A DNA stretch of 64,000 nt from Rhizorhabdus dicambivorans (GTDB taxonomy: Bacteria > Pseudomonadota > Alphaproteobacteria > Sphingomonadales > Sphingomonadaceae), in NCBI RefSeq assembly GCF_002355275.1, contig NZ_CP023449.1:434001-498000 (forward strand), given 5' to 3'. The notes beneath the pieces are model-generated. The model ran no database searches. It was not told the DNA's origin and saw only the letters and a list, made by a program, of their open reading frames with translations. This document shows positions 18,123 to 26,869 of this stretch, in pieces (position 1 is the stretch's first letter; every line of letters starts with the position of its first letter). Made by a program: the position numbers and the translations under genes.

Positions 18123-19457
18123 ATGCGCGAAGGCAGCCTCGAAGCCCCGACCCGCCATCCCATCCCCTGGCAGGAGGAGGGCTATTATGACGAGGCCGCG
18201 CTGGATGCCGAGCTGCGCCGGGTGTTCGACATCTGCCATGGCTGCCGGCGCTGCTTCAACCTGTGCGACAGCTTCCCGCGCCTGTTCGACCTGATCGACG
18301 AGAGCCCGACCGGCGAGCTGGACAGCGTCGAGTCGAAGGATTTCAAGCCGGTCGTCGATGCCTGCACCCTGTGCGACATGTGCTTCATGACGAAGTGCCC
18401 CTATGTGCCGCCGCACGAATTCGATCTCGATTTCCCGCATCTGATGCTGCGCGCCCGCGCGATCGAGTTCGCCAAGGGAGAGACCAGCTTCCCCGACAGG
18501 GAACTGGCGAAAACCGATCGCAACGGCCAGCTCGCCAGCCTCGTCGCGGGGCCCGCCAACTGGGCGACGAAGCGCGGCAACATGCTGACCCGGCCGATCC
18601 TCCAGGCGGTGGCGGACATCGATGTCCGCGCCGACCTTCCCGCCTTCGCCGACGCGACCTTCGAGGAGCAGGCCGCCGCATCGGGCGCCGCGATCAACGC
18701 TCAGGCGCCTGCCTATGGCCGCAAGGCGCTGCTTTATGCGACCTGCTATGTGAACTTCAACACGCCCGGCGTCGGCCTCGCGACCCAGAAGGTGCTCGCG
18801 CATAACGGCGTCGACATGGCCGTCGCCCATCCCGGCTGCTGCGGCATGCCCAAGCTGGAGAATGGCGACCTCGCCGGGGTGGCGGCGCAGGCGCGGCTGG
18901 TGGCGGCGGCGCTGGAGCCGGCGATCGACGCGGGCCGCGACATCATCGCGCTGACGCCGAGCTGCGCGCTGATGCTCAAGTTCGAATGGCCGCTGATCCT
19001 GCCCGAGGATCCCCAGGTCAGGAAGCTGGCCGCGGCGACCTTCGACATCGCCGAATATGTCGTCGACATCGCCAAGAAGGAGGGGCTGGCCCCGGGGCTG
19101 GGCGACCTCGCCGGGCCGGTGGCGATGCACTTCGCCTGCCATTCGCGCGCGCAGAACCAGGGGCCCAAGGCGGCGGAGATGCTGCGGATGATCCCCGGAT
19201 CGCAGGTCTCGGTGGTCGAGCGCTGCTCGGGCCATGGCGGCAAATGGGGGATGTTCACCAAGAATTTCGACGTCGGCATCAAAATCGGCAAGCCTGCCGG
19301 CCGGGCGCTGGCGAAGGACACTCCGGCGCATGTCGTGTCCGAATGCCCGCTGGCCGGCGTCCATCTGCGCCAGGTGATCGAGACGATCCCGGCCGCCCCG
19401 GTGCCCGATCGGGTGGGCCACCCGATCGAGCTGTTCGCCCGCGCCTATGGCTTCTGA
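18123..19457 (+). CDS. Heterodisulfide-reductase/GlpC-like Fe-S oxidoreductase
   Basis: Electron-transfer protein of 444 residues. Two [4Fe-4S] ferredoxin-type motifs lie near the N-terminus ([11 protein letters not shown] and [13 protein letters not shown]), then two cysteine-rich CCG-type domains ([22 protein letters not shown]) as in HdrB/GlpC subunits. No membrane segments are seen. It probably supplies electrons to the adjacent rubrerythrin, an inference from gene order. AAGGGAGA precedes the ATG. The downstream DUF3501 gene begins 11 bases after its stop. Confidence 0.87.
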   Translation: MREGSLEAPTRHPIPWQEEGYYDEAALDAELRRVFDICHGCRRCFNLCDSFPRLFDLIDESPTGELDSVESKDFKPVVDACTLCDMCFMTKCPYVPPHEFDLDFPHLMLRARAIEFAKGETSFPDRELAKTDRNGQLASLVAGPANWATKRGNMLTRPILQAVADIDVRADLPAFADATFEEQAAASGAAINAQAPAYGRKALLYATCYVNFNTPGVGLATQKVLAHNGVDMAVAHPGCCGMPKLENGDLAGVAAQARLVAAALEPAIDAGRDIIALTPSCALMLKFEWPLILPEDPQVRKLAAATFDIAEYVVDIAKKEGLAPGLGDLAGPVAMHFACHSRAQNQGPKAAEMLRMIPGSQVSVVERCSGHGGKWGMFTKNFDVGIKIGKPAGRALAKDTPAHVVSECPLAGVHLRQVIETIPAAPVPDRVGHPIELFARAYGF

Positions 19458-19468
19458 AAGAGTCTGAC

Positions 19469-20062
19469 ATGCCCGCCAGCAAGCGCCGAATCGAGCCCAA
19501 CGACATATTGCCGGCCCGCGACTATGCCGCCCACCGCAAGGACTATCGCGCCGCCCGCATGGCCAACAAGCCGAAGCGCACCCTCCATGTCGGGCCCTAT
19601 GCGACGATATTGTTCGAAAGCTATGACTCGATGTGGCTGCAGGTGCAGGAGATGCTCTACATCGAGAAGGGCGGCGACGAGCAGCTCGCCGACGAGCTGG
19701 CCGCCTATAACCCGATGATCCCCGACGGCACCGAGCTGACCGCGACGATGATGCTGGAGATAGAGGACGCGGGCCAGCGCGCGCGGGTGCTGGCGACGCT
19801 CGGCCGGATCGAGGACCATGTCGCGATCCGGATCGGCCCCGATCGCATCGCCGCGCGGCCCGTGGGCGAGGAGGAACGCACCAATGCCTCCGGCAAGACC
19901 TCGGCAGTGCATTTCTTCCGCTTCCCGTTCAGCCCGTCGCAGATCGCCGCCTTTCGCGAGCCGGGCACCCCGATCCTGTTCGAGATCGATCATCCGAATT
20001 ACGGCCATATCGCGATCGTCGGCGATGCGATGCGGGCCGAATTGCTGAAGGACTTCGCATAA
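19469..20062 (+). CDS. DUF3501 family protein
   Basis: Soluble protein of 197 residues belonging to DUF3501. The family pattern is clear: an N-terminal [12 protein letters not shown], then [25 protein letters not shown], and late [12 protein letters not shown]. Function is unknown, but the gene almost always accompanies the rubrerythrin and heterodisulfide-reductase-like genes, which suggests a maturation or regulatory role in that system. It starts 11 bases after the Fe-S gene and is followed 19 bases later by a small gene. Confidence 0.85.
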   Translation: MPASKRRIEPNDILPARDYAAHRKDYRAARMANKPKRTLHVGPYATILFESYDSMWLQVQEMLYIEKGGDEQLADELAAYNPMIPDGTELTATMMLEIEDAGQRARVLATLGRIEDHVAIRIGPDRIAARPVGEEERTNASGKTSAVHFFRFPFSPSQIAAFREPGTPILFEIDHPNYGHIAIVGDAMRAELLKDFA

Positions 20063-20081
20063 GGGGACAGGAGGGCCGGGC

Positions 20082-20363
20082 ATGGTCGAGGAGCAGACAC
20101 TCGATCCCGCGCGCCGCTGGTGGGTGCCGGCGGTCACGGCGCCCTGCCGCGACTGGGCCGGGCGGCCCGGCTGCCGCAAGGGCGCGCGCTATCTGGTCGG
20201 CGAAACCAGCTTCGCCGCGACGACCGAAGGCTATCCGGTGTTCGAGAGCCGCGCCGATTGCCTGATGTGGATCATGCGCCACCGCACCGAACTGGCCCAC
20301 GCCGCGCCGGATACGCCGGTGCAGGCGGTCGATCTGGCGAAGTGGATGCTGGGGCTGAGCTGA
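20082..20363 (+). CDS. Small hypothetical protein
   Basis: Ninety-three residues, not recognised. It is rich in Trp and Arg (RRWWVPAV) with three Cys (CRDW, CRKG, CLMW) and no signal peptide or membrane segment. CAGGAGGG lies about 8 bases before the ATG, and the spacing of 19 bases after the DUF3501 gene suggests co-transcription with the rubrerythrin cluster. The three cysteines make a metal or redox role possible, but nothing more can be said. Confidence 0.6.
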   Translation: MVEEQTLDPARRWWVPAVTAPCRDWAGRPGCRKGARYLVGETSFAATTEGYPVFESRADCLMWIMRHRTELAHAAPDTPVQAVDLAKWMLGLS

Positions 20364-20416
20364 GGCCGTCCGGCGATTCCGGTTGCGCCGGTCCCGAATA
20401 TCGCCAAGCTCGTTTC

Positions 20417-21004
20417 ATGTCCGATCCGGCCCTCCCCGCCCGCCCGTCGCCGCTCCAGCGGCTGAAGGCCTATGCGGCGCATCCCGATCCGCTGGCGGAA
20501 AGCTGCAACTGGATCGCGCTGGTGGTCGCGTCGAACCAGCCCATCTATCCGCTCTATCTGCTGTGGATCGTCGGCGGGGACTGGTGGATATCGGTGTGGA
20601 CCTTCCTGTCGACGCCCTTCTTCCTTGCCGTCCCGGCGGTCGCGCGGCGCCATGCCGCGATGGGCCGGGCGCTGCTGCCGCTCGCCGGGATCGGCAACGG
20701 CATCGTCAGCGCCAAGGCGTTCGGAGTGGCCTCGGGTGTCGAGCTGTTCCTTGTCGCGTGCAGCCTGATCGGGCTGCTCGCTTTCCGCCGGGGCGAGGGG
20801 CGCTGGACGCTCGGTATCTTCGCTGCAGCGGCCGCCGCGCTGCTGCTCCACGATCATTATGGACCGCCGCTCGGCCGGTTCGACGCCGGGCAATATGCCG
20901 CCTTCTTCCGGCTCAACGCCTATAGCGTCGCGGGCCTTTGTTTCGTCATCCTGTGGAGCCTGGGCCGTCTCCGGCTGGGGAAGGGGAGGCCGGTCAGCGG
21001 CTGA
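20417..21004 (+). CDS. Unassigned integral membrane protein
   Basis: About 195 residues with five to six hydrophobic segments (near 33-50, 53-72, 83-100, 103-118, 126-142 and 160-178) between short charged loops (RRHAAMGR, RRGEGR). It is not recognised at family level. The ATG was chosen as the first in-frame start after the preceding stop. Its 3' end overlaps the convergent P-loop gene by 11 bases, so the two may interfere when both are transcribed. Confidence 0.65.
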   Translation: MSDPALPARPSPLQRLKAYAAHPDPLAESCNWIALVVASNQPIYPLYLLWIVGGDWWISVWTFLSTPFFLAVPAVARRHAAMGRALLPLAGIGNGIVSAKAFGVASGVELFLVACSLIGLLAFRRGEGRWTLGIFAAAAAALLLHDHYGPPLGRFDAGQYAAFFRLNAYSVAGLCFVILWSLGRLRLGKGRPVSG

Positions 21005-21521
21005 GGCGGGCAGCGATACGCCGCGCTGCCTCGCCGGGCGCGGTGGCGGTGGTGTCGATCACCAGATCGGCCGCCGGCATCGCCGCCATGCAGCGCGCGA
21101 AATCGCCGTGGAGCGCATCGAACATGTCGAGCGAGCGCAGCTTGCCGAAGGCGGCGCGGCCCTCATCGACCAGCCGGCGGCGCTGCTCCTCGGGATCGAT
21201 CTCCAGCGCCACGGTCAGCACGCTGCCGCCCCGCCGCCCGACCATGGCGATCAGCCGCTGGGGAAAGTCCGTCGCGACGCTGGGCTCGGGCGCGAAGGTG
21301 AAGATCAGCGACCGGCCCTCGGCGGCGGCGGCATCGATCGTCTCCAGCCAGAAGCACTCGCGCAGCGTGACGAAGGAATCACTGCCGAACGGGAAGACCG
21401 CCATCACCGCATCGACGACAAGATGGTTGTGGAACAGCGGCAGGCCGGTGATCGCCGCCAGTTCGCGCGCGACGGTGAGCTTGCCCGCCGCCGCCTGGCC
21501 ATAGAGGAAGACCAGCTGCAT
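20994..21521 (-). CDS. P-loop kinase-like NTPase
   Basis: Protein of 175 residues with a Walker A motif GQAAAGKLT at residues 8-16, followed by the pattern of small-molecule kinases of the shikimate/gluconate/AAA_18 type (PLFHNHLVVDAV). The substrate is unknown. The usual Thr/Ser after GK is shifted by a Leu (GKLT), as in some atypical family members. It starts 8 bases after the stop of ohrR on the same strand, so it is probably transcribed from the ohrR promoter. It overlaps the convergent membrane protein gene. Confidence 0.75.
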   Translation of the reverse strand: MQLVFLYGQAAAGKLTVARELAAITGLPLFHNHLVVDAVMAVFPFGSDSFVTLRECFWLETIDAAAAEGRSLIFTFAPEPSVATDFPQRLIAMVGRRGGSVLTVALEIDPEEQRRRLVDEGRAAFGKLRSLDMFDALHGDFARCMAAMPAADLVIDTTATAPGEAARRIAARLSR

Positions 21522-21529
21522 CGGCGCGC

Positions 21530-21976
21530 TCAGCCCTGCCTCGCGCTCGCGCGCAGATTGCCGCCGAGCCGGGTCAGCAATTGCTGGAGGCGGGTCAGGT
21601 CGTAGCTCGCCATGCCCGTTGCCTCGAGCAGCTCCGGCGAGATGCAGGCTTCCTCGGCGGCGGCGGCGCGGCCCTTGTCGGTCAGCGAGACGCGCACCAC
21701 CCGCTCGTCGTCGGTGTCGCGCCGGCGGGTCACGAAGCCGGCCGCCTCGAGCCGCTTGATCATCGGGGTCAGCGTGTTCGATTCGAGGAACAGCCGGTCC
21801 CCCAGTGCGCCCACCGTCTGCCCGTCCTCATGGGCGAGCGCCAGGATCAGCAGATATTGGGGATAGGTTAGGCCGAGCCTGTCGAGCAGTGGCTTGTAGA
21901 CGCGGTTGAAGGCGAGCCCCGCCGAATAGACGGAGAAGCATAGCATCCTGTCAAATGGTCCGGAGGACGTGGTCAT
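21530..21976 (-). CDS. ohrR: OhrR, MarR-family organic peroxide sensor
   Basis: Winged-helix repressor of 148 residues. The sensing Cys13 lies in the family motif LCFSVYSA, and a second Cys at 111 (EEACISPE) fits the two-cysteine OhrR type, in which organic hydroperoxides form an intersubunit disulfide and release DNA. The DNA-binding wing is RRRDTDDERVVRV. It is divergent from ohr, and the shared 126-base gap holds two matching operator-like sequences. A TATAAT box only 6 bases before the ATG suggests a leaderless transcript. Confidence 0.93.
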   Translation of the reverse strand: MTTSSGPFDRMLCFSVYSAGLAFNRVYKPLLDRLGLTYPQYLLILALAHEDGQTVGALGDRLFLESNTLTPMIKRLEAAGFVTRRRDTDDERVVRVSLTDKGRAAAAEEACISPELLEATGMASYDLTRLQQLLTRLGGNLRASARQG

Positions 21977-21982
21977 ACCCGG

Positions 21983-22011
21983 ATTATATATCGCACACGA
22001 TTAAATCGCAA
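21983..22011 (-). promoter_or_regulatory. ohrR promoter
   Basis: Read on the minus strand: TTGCGA (22011-22006), 17-base spacer, then TATAAT (21988-21983). The expected start site falls at or next to the ohrR ATG at 21976, leaving no room for a ribosome binding site. Confidence 0.65.
21990..22008. promoter_or_regulatory. OhrR operator-like site 1
   Basis: ATCGCACACGATTAAATCG lies between the -35 and -10 boxes of ohrR. It shares ATCGYACACGATT with site 2 on the ohr side. A bound repressor here would block ohrR itself (autoregulation). Confidence 0.65.
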
Positions 22012-22013
22012 GG

Positions 22014-22042
22014 TTGACAACCCCAACTAGCGTCCCTAGATA
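22014..22042 (+). promoter_or_regulatory. ohr promoter
   Basis: Perfect -35 TTGACA (22014-22019), 17-base spacer and -10 TAGATA (22037-22042). The predicted start site is near 22049, inside operator site 2. Confidence 0.75.
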
Positions 22043-22043
22043 A

Positions 22044-22070
22044 ATCGTACACGATTTAATTGTGCACGAT
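22044..22070. promoter_or_regulatory. OhrR operator-like site 2, imperfect 27-base palindrome
   Basis: A dyad beginning ATCGTACACGATT and ending AATTGTGCACGAT, with symmetry around the central T and a few mismatches. It covers the predicted ohr start site, as expected for a repressor operator. OhrR sites of this A/T-centred palindromic kind are known from other bacteria. Confidence 0.75.
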
Positions 22071-22102
22071 ATAAAATGCCTCCAACTGATAAGGATACTC
22101 CC

Positions 22103-22528
22103 ATGGCCACCACCAGAATTCTCTACACCACCACTGCGACCGCCACCGGCGGGCGTGACGGTCGCGCCCGCACCGATGACGGTTTCGAGGTGGTGCTCGG
22201 CACCGCGAAGGAACTGGGCGGCAACGGCCAGGGGCATAATCCCGAGCAGCTGTTCGCATCCGGCTACGCCGCCTGTTTCCTGGGCGCGCTGAAGTTCGTC
22301 GCCGCGCAGGGGCAGCACGCCAAGGTCCCGGCGGACGCGACCGTCGAGGCTACGGTGGGTATCGGCCCGCGCGCCGACAAGGGCTTCGGCCTGGCCGTCC
22401 GCCTCAAGGTCAGCCTGCCCGGCGTCGATCGCGATGCCGCCGAGGCGCTGGTCGCCGAAGCCGACACCATATGCCCCTACAGCCACGCGATCCGGGGCAA
22501 TATTGCGGTCGAGCTCGGCGTTGCCTGA
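22103..22528 (+). CDS. ohr: Organic hydroperoxide resistance protein
   Basis: Thiol-dependent peroxidase of 141 residues that reduces fatty-acid and other organic hydroperoxides. The two catalytic cysteines are Cys58 (GYAACF) and Cys124 (TICPYSHA), with the conserved Arg20 and Glu48 expected nearby, so the active site is complete. The start ATG giving MATTRILYTT follows AAGGAT by 6 bases. It is divergent from its repressor gene with operators between, and is followed by a terminator at 22552-22580. Confidence 0.96.
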   Translation: MATTRILYTTTATATGGRDGRARTDDGFEVVLGTAKELGGNGQGHNPEQLFASGYAACFLGALKFVAAQGQHAKVPADATVEATVGIGPRADKGFGLAVRLKVSLPGVDRDAAEALVAEADTICPYSHAIRGNIAVELGVA

Positions 22529-22551
22529 GCGCGGCACCTGCCGGAAACAAG

Positions 22552-22580
22552 AAGGGCGGCCCGTCCGGGTCGCCCTTTTC
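22552..22580 (+). terminator. Rho-independent terminator after ohr
   Basis: Stem AAGGGCGGCCC with GGGTCGCCCTT (one G-T pair), loop GTCC and a TTTT run on the plus strand. It stands 24 bases after the ohr stop and next to the end of the convergent gene. Confidence 0.85.
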
Positions 22581-22583
22581 GCG

Positions 22584-22985
22584 TCAGCGCTGCGGCGGCT
22601 TGCCCTTGGGAGGCGCGCCTTCCGGGCGGCCACCGCCTTCGGGACGCGGCTGGCGCGGCGGGCGGCCGCCCCGGACATGGCCGCGTGCCGGGCCCTTCGG
22701 CGCGCGCGGCGCGGGCTGGGGCGGGCGGTTGGTCCCCGCCACCTTGGGATTGAGGACGGTATAGCCTTCGGACTGGAGCCGGGTGAAGGCGGCCCGCACG
22801 CTCGACTGGATCGACGCCTGCAGGTCGGCCGGCAGGTCCTGGAAGGTGGTGTTGAGGTGGATCGCGCCGATATCGCGCAGCATCGCATTGGGCACGCCCT
22901 TCGATGCGGTGCGCAGCGCCCCGAGCCCGTCGATCACGGCGCTGAGGATAACCTCATGCATCACCTCGGCGGCTGACTTGGTCAC
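22584..22985 (-). CDS. Conserved hypothetical with Pro/Arg/Gly-rich tail
   Basis: 133 residues. The first 75 form a helical domain ([39 protein letters not shown]); the rest is a disordered basic tail of Pro, Arg, Gly and Lys. Homologues with the same layout occur in sphingomonads; function is unknown. The start is a GTG at 22985, with GGAGAG about 6 bases upstream. It is divergent from rlmN by about 120 bases. Confidence 0.7.
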   Translation of the reverse strand: MTKSAAEVMHEVILSAVIDGLGALRTASKGVPNAMLRDIGAIHLNTTFQDLPADLQASIQSSVRAAFTRLQSEGYTVLNPKVAGTNRPPQPAPRAPKGPARGHVRGGRPPRQPRPEGGGRPEGAPPKGKPPQR

Positions 22986-23105
22986 ATCGACTCTCCGGAT
23001 CACTTTCCACCTGCCGCTATACAGGCTCGGCGATATGGCGGAAGCAAAATGCGATGGCTCCGCGCCACGGTGGAAAATCGGGGCGATATCGCCTATGTGG
23101 CCGGC

Positions 23106-24314
23106 ATGAATCACCCGCAGCCTGTCAATATGCCGATTCCCGGCCACATAGATCCTGTGCCCGTCCCGCGCGACCTGAAGCCGCGCCAGGACGGGCGGAT
23201 CGACCTGCTCGGCCTGTCGCGCGACGATCTGCGCATGGCGCTGGAGACGGCGCAGCTCGAGCCGAAGCAGGCCAAGCTGCGCGCCAAGCAGATCTTCCAG
23301 TGGATCTACAATCGCGGCGTCACCGCCTTTGCCGACATGACCGACATCGCCAAGGACATGCGCGCCTGGCTGGAAATGCGCTTCGTCGTCTCGCGCCCCG
23401 AAGTCGTCGAGGCGCAGGTGTCGACCGACGGCACCCGCAAATGGCTGCTCCGTTCGGATGACGGCCAGGATTATGAGATGGTGTTCATCCCCGATGCCGA
23501 TCGGGGCACGCTGTGCGTCTCGTCGCAGGTCGGCTGCACGCTCAACTGCCGCTTCTGTCACACCGGCACGATGAAGCTGGTGCGCAACCTGACCCCGGGC
23601 GAGATCGTCGGCCAGGTGATGCTGGCGCGCGACGCGCTCGGGGAATGGCCCAGCCAGCCCGAAGGGCGGATGCTCACCAACATCGTGATGATGGGCATGG
23701 GCGAGCCGCTCTACAATTTCGACAATGTCCGCGATGCGCTGAAGCTGGTGATGGACGGCGATGGCCTCGCCCTCTCCAAGCGCCGCATCACCCTGTCGAC
23801 CGCCGGCGTGGTGCCGATGATGGCGCGCGCGGGCGAGGAGATCGGGGTCAACCTCGCCGTCTCGCTCCACGCGATCACCAAGGAGGTGCGCGACGAGATC
23901 GTGCCGCTCAACCGGAAATACGGGATCGAGGAGCTGCTCCAGGCCTGCGCCGATTATCCGGGCGCCAACAATGCGCGGCGTATCACCTTCGAATATGTGA
24001 TGCTCAAGGACAAGAATGACAGCGACGACGATGCGCGCGAGCTGGTCCGCCTGATCAGGAAGTACAAGCTGCCGGCCAAGGTGAACCTGATCCCGTTCAA
24101 CCCCTGGCCGGGTGCCGCCTATGACTGCTCCGATCCCGAGCGGATCGCGCGCTTCTCGGACCTGATCTTCAAGGCCGGCATCTCCGCGCCGGTGCGCACC
24201 CCGCGCGGCCGCGACATCATGGCCGCGTGCGGCCAGCTCAAGTCGGCCGCCGAGAAGAAAAGCCGCGCCGAGCTCGACCGCATGGCCGCCGAAAAGCAGG
24301 CCGCGCTGGGCTGA
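23106..24314 (+). CDS. rlmN: Dual-specificity 23S rRNA/tRNA adenine C2-methyltransferase
   Basis: Radical-SAM enzyme that methylates A2503 of 23S rRNA and A37 of some tRNAs. In the 402-residue chain the [4Fe-4S] cysteines are 144, 148 and 151 (CTLNCRFC). [10 protein letters not shown] binds SAM, and the C-terminal Cys (AACGQL) acts in methyl transfer. The start ATG giving [13 protein letters not shown] was preferred over an upstream ATG at 23049, whose extra 19 residues are not family-like. The C-terminal tail is Lys/Glu/Ala-rich. Confidence 0.96.
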   Translation: MNHPQPVNMPIPGHIDPVPVPRDLKPRQDGRIDLLGLSRDDLRMALETAQLEPKQAKLRAKQIFQWIYNRGVTAFADMTDIAKDMRAWLEMRFVVSRPEVVEAQVSTDGTRKWLLRSDDGQDYEMVFIPDADRGTLCVSSQVGCTLNCRFCHTGTMKLVRNLTPGEIVGQVMLARDALGEWPSQPEGRMLTNIVMMGMGEPLYNFDNVRDALKLVMDGDGLALSKRRITLSTAGVVPMMARAGEEIGVNLAVSLHAITKEVRDEIVPLNRKYGIEELLQACADYPGANNARRITFEYVMLKDKNDSDDDARELVRLIRKYKLPAKVNLIPFNPWPGAAYDCSDPERIARFSDLIFKAGISAPVRTPRGRDIMAACGQLKSAAEKKSRAELDRMAAEKQAALG

Positions 24315-24397
24315 TCCGGCCGCGATCACCGACAGCGCGTTTAACGGTTAAATCCGTAGCGCTAAGCCACTTGCAAGACGGGATAAACCGGGTTTCT

Positions 24398-24420
24398 ATG
24401 CACCTTCCCCGAGGGTGCAT
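24398..24420 (+). promoter_or_regulatory. Hairpin over the cfa ribosome binding site
   Basis: ATGCACC at 24398-24404 pairs with GGTGCAT at 24414-24420, extendable by two inner pairs. The right arm includes part of GAGGG, the likely ribosome binding site of the cfa ATG at 24424. The structure could hold translation back; this is inference. Confidence 0.4.
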
Positions 24421-24423
24421 CCA

Positions 24424-25650
24424 ATGTCGCTATTCGATCGGTTCGTCGGCCACCTCTTCAAGCGCGGCGAGATCACGATGATCCTGGCCGACGGGACCGC
24501 CAAGGTCTTTGGCAGCCCCGATGCGGCGCTGAAGCCCGTCACCATCCGTTTCGTGGACAAGGGGGTGCCCGCCTTCATCGCGCGCAACCCCCATCTTCAT
24601 GCCGCCGAAGCCTATATGGACGGCCGGCTGGTGATCGAACAGGGCGACATCCGCGACCTTGTCGATCTGGTGCGCGCCAACGGCAAGTGGGAGGAGGGGC
24701 GGGTCACGCTGCGCGGCACGCTGTCCAGCCTCGTCCGCGATCGGCTGCGCGCCCGCATCCAGGCGTTCAACGACGCCCGCCGCGCCAAGGCCAATGTCGC
24801 CCATCACTACGACCTGAACGACCGGCTCTACGATCTCTTCCTCGACGTCGACCGCCAATATAGCTGCGCCTATTTCACCGATCCGGCCAACGACCTCGAT
24901 ACCGCCCAGGCCGACAAGAAGGCGCACATCGCCGCCAAGCTGCATCTGAAACCGGGCCAGCGGGTGCTCGACATCGGCTGCGGCTGGGGCGGGATGGCGC
25001 TCTATCTGAACCGCGCCGCCGACGTCGACGTGCTCGGCGTCACCCTGTCCGAGGAGCAGCTGAAGGTCGCGCGGCAGCGGGCCGAGGCGGCGGGCGTTTC
25101 CGGTCGGGTGAAGTTCGAGCTGATCGACTATCGCGCACTGGACGGCCGGTTCGACCGGATCGTCTCGGTCGGCATGTTCGAGCATGTCGGCGTGCCGCAA
25201 TATGAGGCTTTCTTCCTCAAATGCCGGGAGCTGCTGGCCGATGACGGTGTGATGCTGCTCCACACGATCGGGCGGTTCGGCGTGCCGGGCAAGACCGATG
25301 CCTTCACGCTCAAATATATCTTCCCGGGCGGCTACAACCCGGCGCTGTCGGAGATCGTCTCCGCCAGCCAGCAGGCCAAGATGATCGTCGCCGATGTGGA
25401 GACGCTGCGGCTCCACTACGGCCTGACGCTCGATCGCTGGTATGATCGCACCATGGCGGCAAAGGACGCGATCGTCGCGCTCTACGACGAACGCTTCTTC
25501 CGGATGTGGACCTTCTATCTGGCCGGTGCGCGCGCGGCCTTCATCCACGGCAATCTGTGCAACTACCAGATTCAGTATATCCGCGATCGCCGCGCACTGC
25601 CGATCACCCGCGACTATATGGCGGAGGCAGAGAAGGCCCTGCCGCGATGA
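24424..25650 (+). CDS. cfa: Cyclopropane-fatty-acyl-phospholipid synthase
   Basis: SAM-dependent methylene transfer to unsaturated acyl chains of membrane phospholipids. The 408 residues carry the SAM motif VLDIGCGWGGMA near residue 182, and the catalytic Glu region GMFEHVGVPQY and FTLKYIFPGG are typical of the family. The preferred ATG has GAGGG 9 bases upstream; a GTG at 24415 would add three residues. It is a single gene in its own unit. Such enzymes are often made in stationary phase or acid stress. Confidence 0.94.
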   Translation: MSLFDRFVGHLFKRGEITMILADGTAKVFGSPDAALKPVTIRFVDKGVPAFIARNPHLHAAEAYMDGRLVIEQGDIRDLVDLVRANGKWEEGRVTLRGTLSSLVRDRLRARIQAFNDARRAKANVAHHYDLNDRLYDLFLDVDRQYSCAYFTDPANDLDTAQADKKAHIAAKLHLKPGQRVLDIGCGWGGMALYLNRAADVDVLGVTLSEEQLKVARQRAEAAGVSGRVKFELIDYRALDGRFDRIVSVGMFEHVGVPQYEAFFLKCRELLADDGVMLLHTIGRFGVPGKTDAFTLKYIFPGGYNPALSEIVSASQQAKMIVADVETLRLHYGLTLDRWYDRTMAAKDAIVALYDERFFRMWTFYLAGARAAFIHGNLCNYQIQYIRDRRALPITRDYMAEAEKALPR

Positions 25651-25657
25651 TCGCGCC

Positions 25658-26047
25658 TCAGCGCGTATAGGGCACGAACTTGCCCAGCCCGCACGCCCCA
25701 TAGGTGATCGGCGAATCCGCCTCGGCGATGGTGATCAGGTCGTTGCCGCACAGCTGGCTCGAGGGGGTTCGGGTGATGATGATGCGGCGCGGGTTGAGCA
25801 TGTCGCAGCGGCCGCCGTCAGGCTGGTTGACGTACCAGCGGCGCGCGCTTTCCTTGTAGATCACCGCGGTCGCGTCGACGATCTCGGACGATCGGATGCG
25901 GGTCAGCCGGATGCAGCTGACAGGTTCGCCGGCGGTGCGCCCGGCCAGCTCCTTCATAGCTTTCGGCGACAGCGGCGCGGGCGCGTCCGAAGCGCCGAGC
26001 AGCAGCGGCAGCGCGAGCAGGGGCAGCAGCGATCGGGCCGGGATCAT
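25658..26047 (-). CDS. Small secreted hypothetical protein
   Basis: 129 residues with a signal peptide (SLLPLLALPLLLGASDA, cleavage about residue 23). Four cysteines in the mature part (SCIRL, RCDML, QLCGN, GACGL) could form two disulfides in the periplasm. It ends ACGLGKFVPYTR. The family is found in sphingomonads, function unknown. AGGAGAG stands 5 bases before the ATG at 26047. It converges with cfa. Confidence 0.68.
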   Translation of the reverse strand: MIPARSLLPLLALPLLLGASDAPAPLSPKAMKELAGRTAGEPVSCIRLTRIRSSEIVDATAVIYKESARRWYVNQPDGGRCDMLNPRRIIITRTPSSQLCGNDLITIAEADSPITYGACGLGKFVPYTR

Positions 26048-26137
26048 GGCAGCTCTCCTCATCCGGATATCACGCCCACAACGCAACCGGCAGCGACTCG
26101 GCTTCACGGCCAAGACGGATGGCGATGATATCGCGAT

Positions 26138-26869
26138 TCAGCCCTTGAACACATCCTTGGCGGCGCGGCGCTCCGCCAGCTCCCCGGCCGAGCCCGCGCG
26201 CATGAAGGGATTGGTCGCGCGTTCCAGCGCGATCGTGGTCGGAACCGTCGCCTCGCCCGCCGCGCGGGCCGCGTCGACCTCAGCCATGCGCTGTCTCAGC
26301 GCGGCATTGTCGGGCTCGGCGACCAGCGCGTAGCGGCCGTTGCTCTGGGTATATTCATGCGCGCAATAGACGCGGGTCTCGGGCGGCAGCTGCTCCAGCC
26401 GCTTCATGTTGCGGAACATCTGCTCGGCCGTCCCTTCGAACAGCCGGCCGCAGCCCATCGCGAACAGCGTGTCGCCGACGAACGCGGCCCCGGCCTCGGG
26501 CAGGTGGATCGCGATATGGCCGGCGGTGTGCGCGGGCACCTCCATCACCCTGCCCTCGACCGCGCCGATATGGACGTAGTCGCCTTCCTTCAGCGCGACG
26601 TCCAGGCTGGGAATCTTCGCGGCCTCGGCGGCCGGCGCGCTCACCGTCGCCCCGGTCGCCGCCTTGATCGCGTCATTGCCGCCGATATGGTCGGCGTGCC
26701 AGTGGGTGTTCCAGATCTGGCCGATCGTCCAGCCGCGCTTCTCCGCCTCGGCCAGCACCGGCTCGGCCACCGCCGGATCGACGGCCACCGTCTCTCCGGA
26801 GGCGTCGTCGTGGAGCAGCCAGACATAATTGTCGCTGAGCACCGGGATACGGACAACCTCGACCGCCAT
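26138..26869 (-). CDS. gloB: Hydroxyacylglutathione hydrolase (glyoxalase II)
   Basis: Hydrolyses S-lactoylglutathione to lactate and glutathione, the second step of methylglyoxal detoxification. The 243 residues form a metallo-beta-lactamase fold with the binuclear metal motif THWHADH at 55-61, then GHIAIHL and VGDTLF, and a C-terminal substrate domain (YCAHEYTQSN). Its ATG overlaps the stop of the upstream glyoxalase-like gene (TGATG), so the pair is translated as an operon. Confidence 0.94.
   Translation of the reverse strand: MAVEVVRIPVLSDNYVWLLHDDASGETVAVDPAVAEPVLAEAEKRGWTIGQIWNTHWHADHIGGNDAIKAATGATVSAPAAEAAKIPSLDVALKEGDYVHIGAVEGRVMEVPAHTAGHIAIHLPEAGAAFVGDTLFAMGCGRLFEGTAEQMFRNMKRLEQLPPETRVYCAHEYTQSNGRYALVAEPDNAALRQRMAEVDAARAAGEATVPTTIALERATNPFMRAGSAGELAERRAAKDVFKG

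Noticed and set aside
20994-21521. Gluconate kinase or shikimate kinase by name
   Set aside because: Only the P-loop is clear; the substrate residues of either enzyme are not recognisable, so no gene name was given.
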